DNA of 64,000 nt from Tenacibaculum mesophilum (GTDB lineage: Bacteria; Bacteroidota; Bacteroidia; Flavobacteriales; Flavobacteriaceae). The notes under the pieces are model-generated. The model ran no database searches. It saw only the letters and a list, made by a program, of their open reading frames with translations, and was not told where the DNA came from. Shown here piece after piece: positions 26,852 to 36,402 of the stretch. Location: NCBI RefSeq assembly GCF_003867075.1, contig NZ_CP032544.1, positions 3,218,001 to 3,282,000 on the forward strand, given 5' to 3'. A program made the translations under genes and the position numbers. The stretch's first letter is position 1. Each line of letters starts with the position of its first letter.

Positions 26852-27371
26852 ATGAACAGACCAACACCAAAGCATACAGCACCAAATTTAACTTTTCCAG
26901 TATTAGATGGTAACGAATGGCAGATTAACAATCAACAACCAGAAAAATTTACTTTAGTGGTTTTTTACAGAGGTTTGCATTGCCCGTTGTGTAAAAAATA
27001 TTTACAACAATTAGAAGAGTTATTACCAGAATTTAAAGAAAGAGGTGTTAATGTTGTTGCTGTAAGTATGGACTCTGAGTCTAGAGCACGCTTATCACGT
27101 CAAAAATGGGAGCTATCAGAATTAAAATTAGGGTATAACTTAGATTTAGAAACTGCTAAAAACTGGGGGTTATATTTAAGCAAAGGTATAAAAGATGGTG
27201 AACCAAACACATTTAGTGAACCAGGACTTTTTTTAATAAGACAATAACAATCAAATCTATTATTCTGCTATGAATAGTAATCCTTGGGGAAGACCTTATT
27301 TACCTTCATTTGTAAAAGCTGTAGATTATATTGTGTCTTCAGATTATCCTGCAAGAGGCGAAATGTTATAA
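26852..27371 (+). pseudogene. Peroxiredoxin-like AhpC/TSA protein, frameshifted
   Basis: The first frame encodes 131 residues of a thioredoxin-fold peroxiredoxin with CPLC active site (FYRGLHCPLCKKYLQQLEE) and ends at a stop at 27245-27247. The next frame continues the family sequence without loss: DNNNQIYYSAMNSNPWGRP, then LPSFVKAVDYIVSSDYPARGEML, stop 27369-27371. Joined, the protein would be about 172 residues, a normal length. The break lies near 27233-27242 and is a small indel. The catalytic part is intact, so a shortened product is possible, but loss of the C-terminal helix probably disables it. Sequencing error is the alternative. Confidence 0.8.
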
Positions 27372-27380
27372 ATTTGTAAT

Positions 27381-28013
27381 ATGAAATACACCGAAAAAAC
27401 CTATTATTTCGATTATAATAGTTCAGTTATTGAAGATGTTATAAAAGACGTTAAGCATTTTACCTCTCAACAAGATATTATAGAGCAATTATATCTAAAG
27501 GTTAGAGATGGTTGGCGTTATTTACCTTTTAATATTGGTTTAACTAAAGAGCACTTTAAAGCTAGTAATATTGCAAAAAAGCCAGATGGACATTGTATTG
27601 ATAAAGCCATTTTATACATTGCTTGTTTACGTGCCTTCAATATTCCAGCAAGATTACATTTAGCCAAAGTATCCAACCATATTGCTACAGAGCGCTTAGA
27701 AAAAGTGATTGGAACTAATGAATTAGCTCCTCATGGTTTGGTAGATGTATTTTATAATGATAAATGGGTTAAATGTTCGCCTGCGTTTAATAAAGAACTG
27801 TGTGCCATTTACAATGTTGATGTTTTAGATTTTAATGGTGTCGAAGATGCAGTGTTGCAAGAATACAATAAAGACGACCATAAATTTATGACCTATATAG
27901 AAGATTATGGTCATTTTGATGATGTACCTTTGGAATTTATAAAGGAAACATTTAAATCAAATTATCCTAGTCTTTATGAAAAATTTAAAGATCAGGATCA
28001 TATCAAAATATAA
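27381..28013 (+). CDS. Transglutaminase-like cysteine protein
   Basis: A 210-residue cytoplasmic protein. The core has the transglutaminase/peptidase pattern: catalytic Cys in PDGHCIDKAILYIACLRAFN, then AHGLV-type His in PHGLVDVFYNDKWVKCSPAF and an Asp soon after. Such proteins act as small hydrolases or transferases; no substrate can be inferred. It starts nine bases after the peroxiredoxin remnant and overlaps or abuts the Crp-like gene downstream. Confidence 0.72.
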   Translation: MKYTEKTYYFDYNSSVIEDVIKDVKHFTSQQDIIEQLYLKVRDGWRYLPFNIGLTKEHFKASNIAKKPDGHCIDKAILYIACLRAFNIPARLHLAKVSNHIATERLEKVIGTNELAPHGLVDVFYNDKWVKCSPAFNKELCAIYNVDVLDFNGVEDAVLQEYNKDDHKFMTYIEDYGHFDDVPLEFIKETFKSNYPSLYEKFKDQDHIKI

Positions 28014-28599
28014 GAATGATTTGCAATCAGAACTAAGTCAAATACAAGCATTTTTTAACACCGAATACCCTCTGAATCAAGAAGGTTTAAAAGAATTATT
28101 CGGTTTATTTAAAGTTGAAAAAGTAGCTAAAGGCGAAATGCTTCTTGCTGCAAATACTACTGAAAATTATTTAAGGTTTCTTAATTCTGGTGTGGTGCGA
28201 GAGTATTATGCTACACCAGACAAAGAGACCAACATTAATTTTTACGCCGAACCACAATTTATCACAGACTTAAGTTCGTTTATTAATAATATCTCTACTA
28301 ACAAAAACCAAGAATGCATAACAGAAGTAGAACTATTATCTGTTGAAAAAAGTGCCTTTAGAAAGCTGTTGGATAATTACGAATGCGGAAAATCGTTTAT
28401 AGAAATTTCGTTTCAACGATTATTGAAACAAAAAGAACTTTTTGAATATAATCGTATTACTAAAACAGCAGATGAACTATACAAAGAGCTAATTATTTAT
28501 AGACCTAACTGGCTAGACAATATTCCACAATACCACATTGCATCCTACCTAAATGTTACACCAGAAACTTTAAGTCGTATTCGAAAACGCATTTCTTGA
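27976..28599 (+). CDS. Crp/Fnr-family regulator
   Basis: A regulator with a cyclic-nucleotide-binding-like domain (AKGEMLLAANTTENYLRFLNSG) and a C-terminal winged helix ending DNIPQYHIASYLNVTPETLSRIRK. The ATG at 27976 overlaps the previous gene by 38 bases. A TTG at 28021, seven bases after that gene, fits the usual start of the family (LQSELSQIQAFFNTEYPLN) and may be the true one. Members in Bacteroidetes seldom conserve the cAMP pocket, so the ligand is unknown. Confidence 0.8.
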   Translation: MKNLKIRIISKYKNDLQSELSQIQAFFNTEYPLNQEGLKELFGLFKVEKVAKGEMLLAANTTENYLRFLNSGVVREYYATPDKETNINFYAEPQFITDLSSFINNISTNKNQECITEVELLSVEKSAFRKLLDNYECGKSFIEISFQRLLKQKELFEYNRITKTADELYKELIIYRPNWLDNIPQYHIASYLNVTPETLSRIRKRIS

Positions 28600-28600
28600 T

Positions 28601-28630
28601 TTGAATCAATGCTTAAGTGTAATACGTTTG
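28601..28630 (+). promoter_or_regulatory. Promoter of the MBL-fold gene
   Basis: TTG (28601-28603), a 19-base spacer and TACGTTTG (28623-28630) match the Bacteroidetes consensus. A transcript start near 28637 supports translation from 28658. Confidence 0.6.
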
Positions 28631-28657
28631 TAACCTTTGCAAAAACATTTAAGCATT

Positions 28658-29422
28658 ATGAAAATTCATCACTTTAGAAATGCCACAATGGTTATTGAAG
28701 CTAATAGTCATTTTATTTTAATAGATCCTATGTTAGGCTCAAAAGGATCTTTGCCTCCATTTACATTTTTTAGGTTTAAACCTGTTAAAAATCCTATTGT
28801 AGAATTACCAGAAATTAGTAAAACCTTTTTAGATAAAATTACGCATTGTGTTATAACGCACAACCATCCAGATCATATTGACAAACCTGCAGAAGATTTC
28901 TTAAAAGAGAAGAATATCCCTGTGTTTTGTAGTGTAAAAGATGAAAAAACATTTTCAAAGAAAGGTTTAAACATTGTAAAAACTATTGAATATTGGACTA
29001 AATCTGAATTTTTAGATGGTAGTATAGAAGGAATTCCGGCAAAACATGGTTATGGTTTTGTAGCCAAACCAGCAGGTAATGTTATGGGATTTTTTATACA
29101 ATTACCTAATCAACCATCAATTTATTTAAGTAGCGATACTGTTTATACAGATACAGTAGATAAAGTTTTTAGAAACTATAAACCAGATATTAGCGTAGTT
29201 GCAGCAGGATCGGCTCAGTTTGATATTTTTAAACCTTTATTAATGACTATGGATGATATTTTAAAATTTGCTAAAAATGCACCAGGTAAAGTCATCGCCA
29301 ATCATATGGAGGCAGTAAATCATTGCCCTACAAGGCGTGAAGAATTGAGAGCAGAAGTGTTAAATTTAGATTTGTCTAAAAAAGTATATGTACCTGATGA
29401 TGGAGAAACTATAAGTTTTTAA
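28658..29422 (+). CDS. Metallo-beta-lactamase-fold hydrolase
   Basis: A 254-residue protein of the UlaG-like branch. It begins MKIHHFRNATMVIEANSHF and carries the zinc motif HNHPDHID (about residues 67-74), a GYGFVAKP-type second His strand, SSDTVYTDTVDKVF and the final ANHMEAVNHC His. These proteins hydrolyse diverse esters, lactones or phosphodiesters; the substrate is not predictable. The start was chosen to follow the promoter; an ATG 21 bases upstream coincides with the predicted transcript start. Confidence 0.82.
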   Translation: MKIHHFRNATMVIEANSHFILIDPMLGSKGSLPPFTFFRFKPVKNPIVELPEISKTFLDKITHCVITHNHPDHIDKPAEDFLKEKNIPVFCSVKDEKTFSKKGLNIVKTIEYWTKSEFLDGSIEGIPAKHGYGFVAKPAGNVMGFFIQLPNQPSIYLSSDTVYTDTVDKVFRNYKPDISVVAAGSAQFDIFKPLLMTMDDILKFAKNAPGKVIANHMEAVNHCPTRREELRAEVLNLDLSKKVYVPDDGETISF

Positions 29423-29529
29423 GGTTAGTTATATTAATTAGTAAATATTTTAAATATGATTTTTTTATAAAACGTTTATTAAAAGAAATATCTTATGTGT
29501 AAAAAAAATCATGAATTATCTAAAAAAGA

Positions 29530-29563
29530 AAAACGTAGCTAAAGAAATAGCTACGTTTTTTTA
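29530..29563. terminator. Bidirectional terminator
   Basis: AAAACGTAGCT and AGCTACGTTTT form a perfect stem between two convergent genes and are followed by a T run. Confidence 0.82.
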
Positions 29564-29583
29564 GTTCGTGTCAGTGTTATACT

Positions 29584-31725
29584 TTATTTCACAATAGTAA
29601 GTTCATCTACAATACGTTTAGCACCAGCATACTTATCAATTAACCAAAGTACATATCTAATGTCTACATTAATAGTTCGTTGTAGGTTTTTGTCAAAAAT
29701 AACATCACCAGCCATCGCTTCAATATTACCATCAAATGCTAGCCCGATTAATTCACCTTTTCCGTTTAATACTGGAGAACCAGAGTTTCCACCGGTAATA
29801 TCATTATCAGATAAGAAGTTTAAAGGTAATTCACCTTTACTGTTAGCATATCTTCCGTAATCTTTTTTCTCATAGATATCTAACATATCTTTAGATAAAT
29901 CAAACTCGCTATCGTTTGGCTTATATTTTTTAACCATTCCTTTTAACGTTGTGTAGTTGTTAATGCTAGCGTCGTTTCTAGAATCTTTAGGTAAAGCTCT
30001 TACTTTTCCGTAAGTTAAACGTAAAGTAGAGTTAGCATCTGGATATTTAATGTTGCTTAGACCAGACTTACGTAAACCATCTACTAATAGTCTAAATGAT
30101 TTTTGATAATCGTTTAATGGTTGTACTAAGTTTTCAGGTTGCTCTCTATACTTATCTAGTAATTGAGAAGATAAGATATATAAAGGATCGTTAGCTAACA
30201 ATTCTTTATTAGGATATTTTAAGAAAGCCGTAGCACGCTCTTTAGATGTAAAAATACTTAATTCAAAAATAGAATTTACGTAGTCGTTAAAATTACCATT
30301 CTTAGCAATTTTAGCTACAATCTCTGGTAATTCGTAATTTGCTTTAGCTGAATATAACTTTAGTTGCTCAGTTAAAATTTCTTTTTCTAAAGGTAAATGA
30401 TAATTTGTGTAGTTACTTTCTATAAAAGCATTCAATCGAGGCATTAAATTCTTACGAGCAGCTTCATTAGCATTAATATAAGACTCAAATCCTTTACCTA
30501 TTTGATATGGTAAAACTGCAAATTTACTAGAACGTAATAATAACATTAAGTAATTATCATGCTTTGCTTTGTTGTTGGTTAAGTTGTAGTAATTATTGAT
30601 GTTAGTAACAACATCTCCGTAAATTGCTTTGTTAGACTTTTTGTTAGCCCATTTGTCAAATTTCTTTTCTACGTTACGTTTAGCCTCGGTAGTTTTATGA
30701 GCTGTTAAAGCATCAATCATACCTTGTCTGTTTTTCCAATAGTTGGCAATTCTAGCATATTGAGATGCATACATTAAATTGATAGATGCATCTTTATCCA
30801 TGTATTTTTTCATTACATCCATGCTAAGTTTAGATCCTTCTACCCAAGCAGGATATGCGTAATTTACGTTTTGTTCGATTCCTTCTGCAGGCATCCAACG
30901 GTTTGTTCTACCAGGGTATCCTAAAATCATAGCAAAATCATTTTCTTTTACCCCTTTAATGTTAACAGGTAAGTGATATTTTGCTTTCAATGGCACGTTG
31001 TTTTCAGAATACTCTGCAGGGTTTCCTTCTGCATCTGCATATACTCTAAATAAAGAAAAGTCTCCTGTGTGACGTGGCCATTCCCAGTTATCAGTGTCTC
31101 CACCGTATTTACCAACTTTATCAGAAGGTGTACCTACTAATCGTACATCTTTATAATCTTCATATACAAAATAGTAATATTCATTTCCTTGGAAAAAAGA
31201 ACGTACAGAAACAGTATATTTACCACCTTCATTATTTTCTTGTTCTATTTTTGCAATTTCTTTGTTAATAGCAGCTTCACGTTCTTTTTCTGTCATAGAA
31301 TCGTTTACTTTAGATAAAATACGTTTAGAAACGTCATCCATTCTCACAAAGAATCTTACAAAAAGACTTTCTGGTTTAAGCTCGTCTTTTAATGTTTTAG
31401 CCCAGTACCCATTTTTAAGGTGATTTTGCTCTTCAGAAGATAATTCTGCAATGGCGTCATAACCACAGTGGTGATTTGTAAGTACTAATCCATTATCAGA
31501 AATAATACTAGCTGTACACCCACCGTTAAATTGAACGATAGCGTCTTTGAGACTTTGATTGTTGATACTGTAAATTTCTTCAGCGGTTAGTTGAAGTCCC
31601 ATTTTTTGCATATCACGTTCGTTTAAACGCTTAATATGCATTAAAAACCACATTCCTTCATTAGCGAACAATGAAGCAGGTAGTAAGATTAAAAAAGCAA
31701 TTAAAAAAAGACTTGTTTTTTTCAT
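29584..31725 (-). CDS. S46 dipeptidyl-peptidase, DPP7-type
   Basis: A 713-residue exported serine exopeptidase (signal peptide ending SLFA) that removes dipeptides from peptide N-termini in the periplasm. The chymotrypsin-like triad is visible: His85 in LTNHHCGYDAI, the Asp region DTDNWEWPRHTGDFSLFRVY, and Ser648 in GGNSGSPVLNG. The residue 18 positions after the catalytic Ser is Gly (AFDGN, residue 666). In the Porphyromonas enzymes Gly at this point marks DPP7 (hydrophobic P1) and Arg marks DPP11 (acidic P1), so DPP7-type specificity is inferred. S46 enzymes are common in peptide-consuming Bacteroidetes. Confidence 0.93.
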   Translation of the reverse strand: MKKTSLFLIAFLILLPASLFANEGMWFLMHIKRLNERDMQKMGLQLTAEEIYSINNQSLKDAIVQFNGGCTASIISDNGLVLTNHHCGYDAIAELSSEEQNHLKNGYWAKTLKDELKPESLFVRFFVRMDDVSKRILSKVNDSMTEKEREAAINKEIAKIEQENNEGGKYTVSVRSFFQGNEYYYFVYEDYKDVRLVGTPSDKVGKYGGDTDNWEWPRHTGDFSLFRVYADAEGNPAEYSENNVPLKAKYHLPVNIKGVKENDFAMILGYPGRTNRWMPAEGIEQNVNYAYPAWVEGSKLSMDVMKKYMDKDASINLMYASQYARIANYWKNRQGMIDALTAHKTTEAKRNVEKKFDKWANKKSNKAIYGDVVTNINNYYNLTNNKAKHDNYLMLLLRSSKFAVLPYQIGKGFESYINANEAARKNLMPRLNAFIESNYTNYHLPLEKEILTEQLKLYSAKANYELPEIVAKIAKNGNFNDYVNSIFELSIFTSKERATAFLKYPNKELLANDPLYILSSQLLDKYREQPENLVQPLNDYQKSFRLLVDGLRKSGLSNIKYPDANSTLRLTYGKVRALPKDSRNDASINNYTTLKGMVKKYKPNDSEFDLSKDMLDIYEKKDYGRYANSKGELPLNFLSDNDITGGNSGSPVLNGKGELIGLAFDGNIEAMAGDVIFDKNLQRTINVDIRYVLWLIDKYAGAKRIVDELTIVK

Positions 31726-31949
31726 AATATAATTTGAATAATAAAAATTAGGTTGATTTTGTTTTTTAGTTTAGAATATCTCCTTTTAAAAAACATTAAG
31801 TTCTTTAATCAATTAAAGAATCAGCTTGTAAAAATACTCAATAATTTATTTTGTATAAGGAAGTAAACGTTAAAAAAATATAAGGATACGCATGTTAATT
31901 TTAGCATAATAGATAGCGTAGAAATGAGCTTTATAATAAAAAAATCCCT

Positions 31950-31976
31950 TACAAAACCAGACTTGTAAGGGATTGT
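31950..31976 (-). terminator. Ancestral ssrA terminator left of the island
   Basis: AATCCCTTACAA pairs with TTGTAAGGGATT, immediately followed on the right by the 16-bp ssrA end fragment. This hairpin was probably the tmRNA terminator before the island inserted; a similar hairpin now lies next to the intact ssrA. Confidence 0.65.
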
Positions 31977-31978
31977 TA

Positions 31979-31994
31979 TGGAGACGCCGAGAAT
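31979..31994. repeat. Left attachment site (ssrA 3'-end copy)
   Basis: TGGAGACGCCGAGAAT is identical to 60306-60321 inside ssrA. The following bases (AGACC) diverge from ssrA (CGAAC), which marks the repeat end. Confidence 0.85.
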
Positions 31995-32106
31995 AGACCT
32001 TCTTTTGCCTTATTACACCTTAACCCACGCTATAACTACTATTAATACTGAATTTGTAAAATTTTTATATTTCTTTTTATGCTGAAATAGATGTTAAATA
32101 CTACCT

Positions 32107-32130
32107 AAATTGACACCTAAATTGACACCT
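32107..32130 (+). repeat. Tandem AAATTGACACCT motif at the left island end
   Basis: Two tandem copies of AAATTGACACCT lie seven bases before the integrase start. The last 20 bases recur exactly at 60241-60260. They may be integrase arm-binding sites. Confidence 0.7.
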
Positions 32131-32137
32131 GATAGCT

Positions 32138-33382
32138 ATGACATATACATTCAATCTAAAAGAAAAAAGTAAAGATGGATTAACACTTATTTATTTGAAA
32201 GCCTATTTTAAAAATGAGGGTAAAAGATTTGTATACTCAACAGGAGAATTTATCCATCCAAAAGAATGGGATATAAAAAACAGACAGCCAAATAATCTTA
32301 CAGGAAGAACTTCAAAAGCAAATTCTCATCGAACAATAAAAAGGAAACTTGATCGATATTCTAACTTTTTTATACAAGTAACTGAAACTTTTAAAAACAC
32401 AAATCAAGAATTAACTGTTGAAAAAGTAAGAAAAGAATTTGACAAGGAATTCAAAAGAGTAGCTAAAGGAAAAAATAAGTTTTATGAAGCTTATGATGAG
32501 TTTATGTTATTCAAGCAAAAAAATCAAGAATGGTCTAAAGCTACTATTAAGAGATATTATAATATTAAATCACTACTTGAAGATTTTGAAAAAACAAAAA
32601 ACTATAAAATCACTTTTAATACCATAAATCAAAAGTTTTATACTGAGTTTACAGATTTTTGCATGGTTCATAGAGGGCATATCAATAATACTTTTACTAG
32701 AAATGTTGGATTGGTTAAAACATTTCTTTACTGGGCTTTAAAAAATGGTCATACCTATAAGGCAGATTTTATAAAATTTAAAAAGAAACCAAAAGTAATA
32801 ACCAATCAAATTGCGTTAAGAAAAGAAGATCTACAACTTCTATTAAAAAAGGAAATGCCGTCTAAAAAATTAGAACGAGTTAAAGACATATTTATTTTTT
32901 TCATGTGTAACAGGAATGCGCTTTGGTGAGTTAAAGTTTGTTTCAAAAAATACCATAAACGGTAAAATACTATTACTTAAAGAAGAAAAAGGCTCTGGTA
33001 AAAAAGCAGAGAAATACCACTTAGCAATATCGCTTTACATATTTTAAACAAGTATGATTATACCTTACCTCTAATAGGTAATCAAAAATTTAATGACTAT
33101 GTAAAAGAAGTTTTTGAAAAAGCTGGATATACACATAATGTTATAAAAACATCTACAAGAGGTAAAGAAATACTTCGAGAAGAAAAGCCATTTTATAAAA
33201 GGATAAGCTCTCATACAGCTAGAAGAACCTTTATTACTATGATGAAAAGAAATGGTAAGAGTGATAAACTAATAGCGGAAATTTCTGGACATAATGATAT
33301 GAAAACACTAAATCAATATTACCAAGTTTCAAATGAAGATGTTAAAGATGCTGTAAATGAAACTTTTGATATAAAATTTTAA
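32138..33382 (+). pseudogene. Tyrosine recombinase (integrase) with two indels
   Basis: A phage-type integrase of about 414 codons in three pieces. Frame 1 (32138-32899) holds the N-terminal arm-binding and SAM-like domain (FYEAYDEFMLFKQKNQEWSK). After a T run at 32895-32901 the sequence continues in the next frame as CVTGMRFGELKFVSKN, with the catalytic Arg. At about 33007-33012 (an AG repeat) it returns to the first frame: IPLSNIALHILNKYDYTLPL, then SHTARRTFITMMKRNG (His and Arg), ISGHNDMKTLNQYY (His and catalytic Tyr), stop 33380-33382. The shifts are +1 and +2. All catalytic residues remain, so the gene was recently functional, or the indels are assembly errors. Confidence 0.85.
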
Positions 33383-33396
33383 AAGAATAGTAAAAA

Positions 33397-34308
33397 ATGA
33401 ATTACGGAAAAGAGTTTATAAAACTATACAATGAAGAACTTTCTGCTTTTAAAAAAGTTATTACAGAAAGAATTGAAAAAGACTATGGATCTCCTGAAAT
33501 GGCAAATGATTTATACTCTAAGTATAACAGCGAAATTCAAAGAAGGGTTAATAATCTTAAAGAAAAGGATAATATAGGTATGAAGGAATCATCTTTAACT
33601 GGTATATCCTTAGGTTATATGTATGGTAAAGAGTATAAATTTAATAGAGTAGAAAATATAATAAACAGAGATGTGTATCAATATTTTTTAAGTAATGGAA
33701 AGTGTTCTCAGTATAAAAACTTTAGTCATTTCATTCAGTGTTTTTCAAAGTCCTTAACTCTTCATAGTTATAGAAGCTTTTTGAACGAAAACAGAAAGCT
33801 TTTTTATTCTTTATTAGATGAAGAAAAAGCAAATGAATTTTTTAATATAAAGTATATTAAAGATGATTTAAATGTATTGACTATAAGTAAAAAGCATTTA
33901 GAAACTTCTGAAAATAAAAATAAAGAAAACTTTACTTTACAAGAAGTTGATAAAAAAGCAGAAACAAAGAATGTTAACTTGAATAAAGAAAAACATGAAA
34001 ATCCTTTTACCGAAGAGGAAAAATTTATTTTAATACATTATTTGTTTAAACATGAAAGATCACAAGAAAAGAAGTTATCAGTTTATGAATTAACTCTAAT
34101 TTTAAAAATTTCTTGTGGGGTATTTACAGATAAAAGACTCGAAAAAGTTAAAGATACTGTTTATGAAAAATATCATAAAGGGTATGATTACTATAGTGTC
34201 TCGAAGAAAGAAAAGAGAAATAAATTAAATATTTTAATAGATAAATGTGAAGCCTATGAACTGAAAGTATTCTCACAATATTTACACAATCAGCTTTCAA
34301 AAATATAA
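33397..34308 (+). CDS. Unknown protein next to the integrase
   Basis: A 303-residue charged, soluble protein with no recognised domain. The N-terminal 60 residues are helical (YNEELSAFKKVITERIEKDY), the middle has HFIQCFSKSLTLHSYRSFL, and a Lys/Glu-rich linker (about residues 165-205) joins a C-terminal helical domain (FTEEEKFILIHYLFKHERS). It has the position often held by small accessory proteins beside flavobacterial integrases, 14 bases after the integrase stop. A DNA-binding or regulatory role is possible but not shown. Confidence 0.55.
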   Translation: MNYGKEFIKLYNEELSAFKKVITERIEKDYGSPEMANDLYSKYNSEIQRRVNNLKEKDNIGMKESSLTGISLGYMYGKEYKFNRVENIINRDVYQYFLSNGKCSQYKNFSHFIQCFSKSLTLHSYRSFLNENRKLFYSLLDEEKANEFFNIKYIKDDLNVLTISKKHLETSENKNKENFTLQEVDKKAETKNVNLNKEKHENPFTEEEKFILIHYLFKHERSQEKKLSVYELTLILKISCGVFTDKRLEKVKDTVYEKYHKGYDYYSVSKKEKRNKLNILIDKCEAYELKVFSQYLHNQLSKI

Positions 34309-34538
34309 TTTTTTACTCCAAAAGTTACTGATTTTATTAATTAAATATTGTTTAAGTTGTTGAAATTTAATTTGTTGTTTTGCTCCAAGCTTCCCCCCGA
34401 GCTTACTCTATCTTCTTTAATTTTACCATTAAACCAATAATCTTTGCGGTAATAAAACATAAATATTCAATCCATGGATATTAGTAATTACTGAATATGG
34501 TATGTTTTTAAATATTAATTAAAATAAAAAAACATATT
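34309..34538. other. Intergenic region with weak inverted repeat
   Basis: No gene was found. ATATTCA (34463-34469) and TGAATAT (34492-34498) form a seven-base inverted repeat upstream of the excisionase-like gene and could be an operator. The short C-run CCCCCC near 34393 is unusual for this AT-rich DNA. Confidence 0.35.
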
Positions 34539-34832
34539 CTGAAAAATATAATAGTAACAACACCAGAAGAACTTATAGGTTTAATTGATACAGCAGTATC
34601 AACAAGAATCAATCCATTAGAAGATTTAATCAACAGTAAGTTAAATCCAAAAAAAGAAAATGTAACGGTTAAAGAAGCAGCAAAAAGGTTAAACGTTACA
34701 GAACTTACGATAAGAAACTACATTAAAAAAGGAGTGATTGATGCCTCAAAAATAGGAAGAAGAATTGTTATAAACCTTGAAGCTTTGGAGAATACATTAA
34801 AGGAGGTTAAATCTTTGAAATATCGTAGATAG
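34539..34832 (+). CDS. Excisionase-like helix-turn-helix protein, CTG start
   Basis: An open frame of 97 codons. The sequence after the first codon, KNIIVTTPEELIGLIDTAV, and the MerR/HTH_17 segment VTVKEAAKRLNVTELTIRNY, IKKGVIDASKIGRRIVIN, are typical of element-borne excisionases and helix-turn-helix regulators of Bacteroidetes. No ATG, GTG or TTG occurs between the upstream stop (34509-34511) and the domain. CTG at 34539 occupies the place of the usual Met, so either it initiates weakly or an ATG was lost by an A-to-C change. One base separates its stop from the next ATG. Confidence 0.65.
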   Translation: MKNIIVTTPEELIGLIDTAVSTRINPLEDLINSKLNPKKENVTVKEAAKRLNVTELTIRNYIKKGVIDASKIGRRIVINLEALENTLKEVKSLKYRR

Positions 34833-34833
34833 T

Positions 34834-35154
34834 ATGGAAGATTTTAATATGCAAAGTGAGTTCTTTAATAATAATTTGATTCTTATAGCTGATAATCTTC
34901 AGTCAGAAATGTACAAATTGAAAGTCAACAGAGTATCAGATTTTCTGTTAAGTAAACATTTAGAATTTTATACTAATGAAATAGATAAGATTAAAGGTTT
35001 GATAGGAAATAATCCGAGGTTTAAATGGCAACTTTTAGAACAAGAAATTGACTCTAATTTTAAAAAAGATAAGTCATTAACGGGAGCAAATATTTTTTTC
35101 GACTGGAAACATGATGTAAGTCCTAATAGAGTAGTGCTAAACTTTAAACTATAG
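34834..35154 (+). CDS. Small unknown protein of the replication module
   Basis: A 106-residue soluble protein with no recognised domain. It has an N-terminal amphipathic helix (NLILIADNLQSEMYKLKVNR) and a C-terminal FFDWKHDVSPNRVVLNFKL. It lies between the excisionase-like gene and the primase/helicase with gaps of one and six bases, so it belongs to their operon. Confidence 0.5.
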   Translation: MEDFNMQSEFFNNNLILIADNLQSEMYKLKVNRVSDFLLSKHLEFYTNEIDKIKGLIGNNPRFKWQLLEQEIDSNFKKDKSLTGANIFFDWKHDVSPNRVVLNFKL

Positions 35155-35160
35155 GTTGTT

Positions 35161-36368
35161 ATGGATTATGTTAGAATAGGTACAGATTATTACAAGATCT
35201 GTAGTGTACCGCTTTATTGTGGAGACGTAAATAGAACATTGTTTAAATGGTCAAAAGGTGAAATAATTACAGATAAAGGCAAAGACTTTTTGCAATCAAT
35301 CAAGAAGTATGATGGCTTTATTACTATCCCAGATCATCAAAATTATAAACAAGAGATAAATTCTTTTTATAATCAATATGAAAAGTTAGAATATAATTTA
35401 GAGGAAGGTAAGTTTGATAAAACAAAGGAGTTTTTGAAACATATTTTTGGAGAACAATATGAGTTAGGTTTAGATTATCTTACATTATTATGGCAAATTC
35501 CAACGCAAATTTTACCTGTTTTATGTTTGGTTAGCAATTCTCGGAACACAGGGAAAACTTCATTTTTAAAATGGTTGAAACTTATATTTCAAGGTAATAT
35601 GACTATTAATAAAAATGAGGATTTTAGAAGTCGATTTAATAGCGACTGGGCATCTAAACTAATTATTTCAGTCGATGAAGTTCTTTTAGATAGAAGAGAA
35701 GATAGTGAGCGAATTAAAAACCTTTCTACTGCGGGCACGTATAAAATTGAATCTAAAGGAAAAGACAAATTAGAAACCAATTTCTTTGGTAAGTTTATAT
35801 TGTGTTCTAATAATGAAGAAAATTTTATTCAAATAGATGAAAACGAAATTCGCTATTGGGTAATTAAAGTAAACTCTTTTCAAGTTGAAGATGTAGATAT
35901 GTTGGAGAAGTTAAAAAAAGAAATTCCTCATTTTTTGCATTTCTTGAATAAACGAAAAATTGTTTCAGAAAGAAAAACAAGAATGTGGTTTACAAAACAA
36001 CAGATTTATACGCCTGCGTTAGATAAAGTTGTAAAAGGAAACAAAACATATTTAAGTCAGGAAATAAAGAAATTATAACAGATGATTTCATTGCGTTTGA
36101 AGTTGATGTTTTGCGTTACACCGCAACAGATTTATTTGAAAAGTTAAGTAAAGGATTAAGAACCACTCGGTCAAAAATATCAAAAAGCTTGAAAAATGAT
36201 TATAAGTTAGAACCTTTTAATGGAAGTTATAAAAAATTCTATTTTACTCTAAATACTTCACAAAAAACAATAGCTGATTTTGAAATAAAAAAAGAGAGGT
36301 ACTATGAGTTTTTAAAAAGTGATTTCATAGACAGCTCGTTGACTGTTGACAAAGTAACTCATTCGTGA
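35161..36368 (+). pseudogene. Primase/superfamily 3 helicase-like protein, frameshifted
   Basis: The first frame (35161-36078) encodes 305 residues of a plasmid/phage-type SF3 helicase: P-loop LVSNSRNTGKTSFLKWLKLIFQ, an Asp-rich B-type motif IISVDEVLLDRREDSERIKN, and FGKFILCSNNEENFIQID (motif C with conserved Asn). It stops at 36076-36078, but the next frame continues with ITDDFIAFEVDVLRYTATDLFEKL and reaches a stop at 36366-36368. The break lies between 36061 and 36075. Joined, it would be about 402 residues, as in full-length relatives. The helicase core is intact. Confidence 0.75.
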
Positions 36369-36402
36369 GTAAAATAGCAACATTCAGAGGTAAACAAGAG
36401 TT

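Noticed and set aside
31979..32000. A tRNA-like end at the left of the island
   Set aside because: Only 16 bases match the tmRNA end; there is no body, so it is an attachment-site copy.
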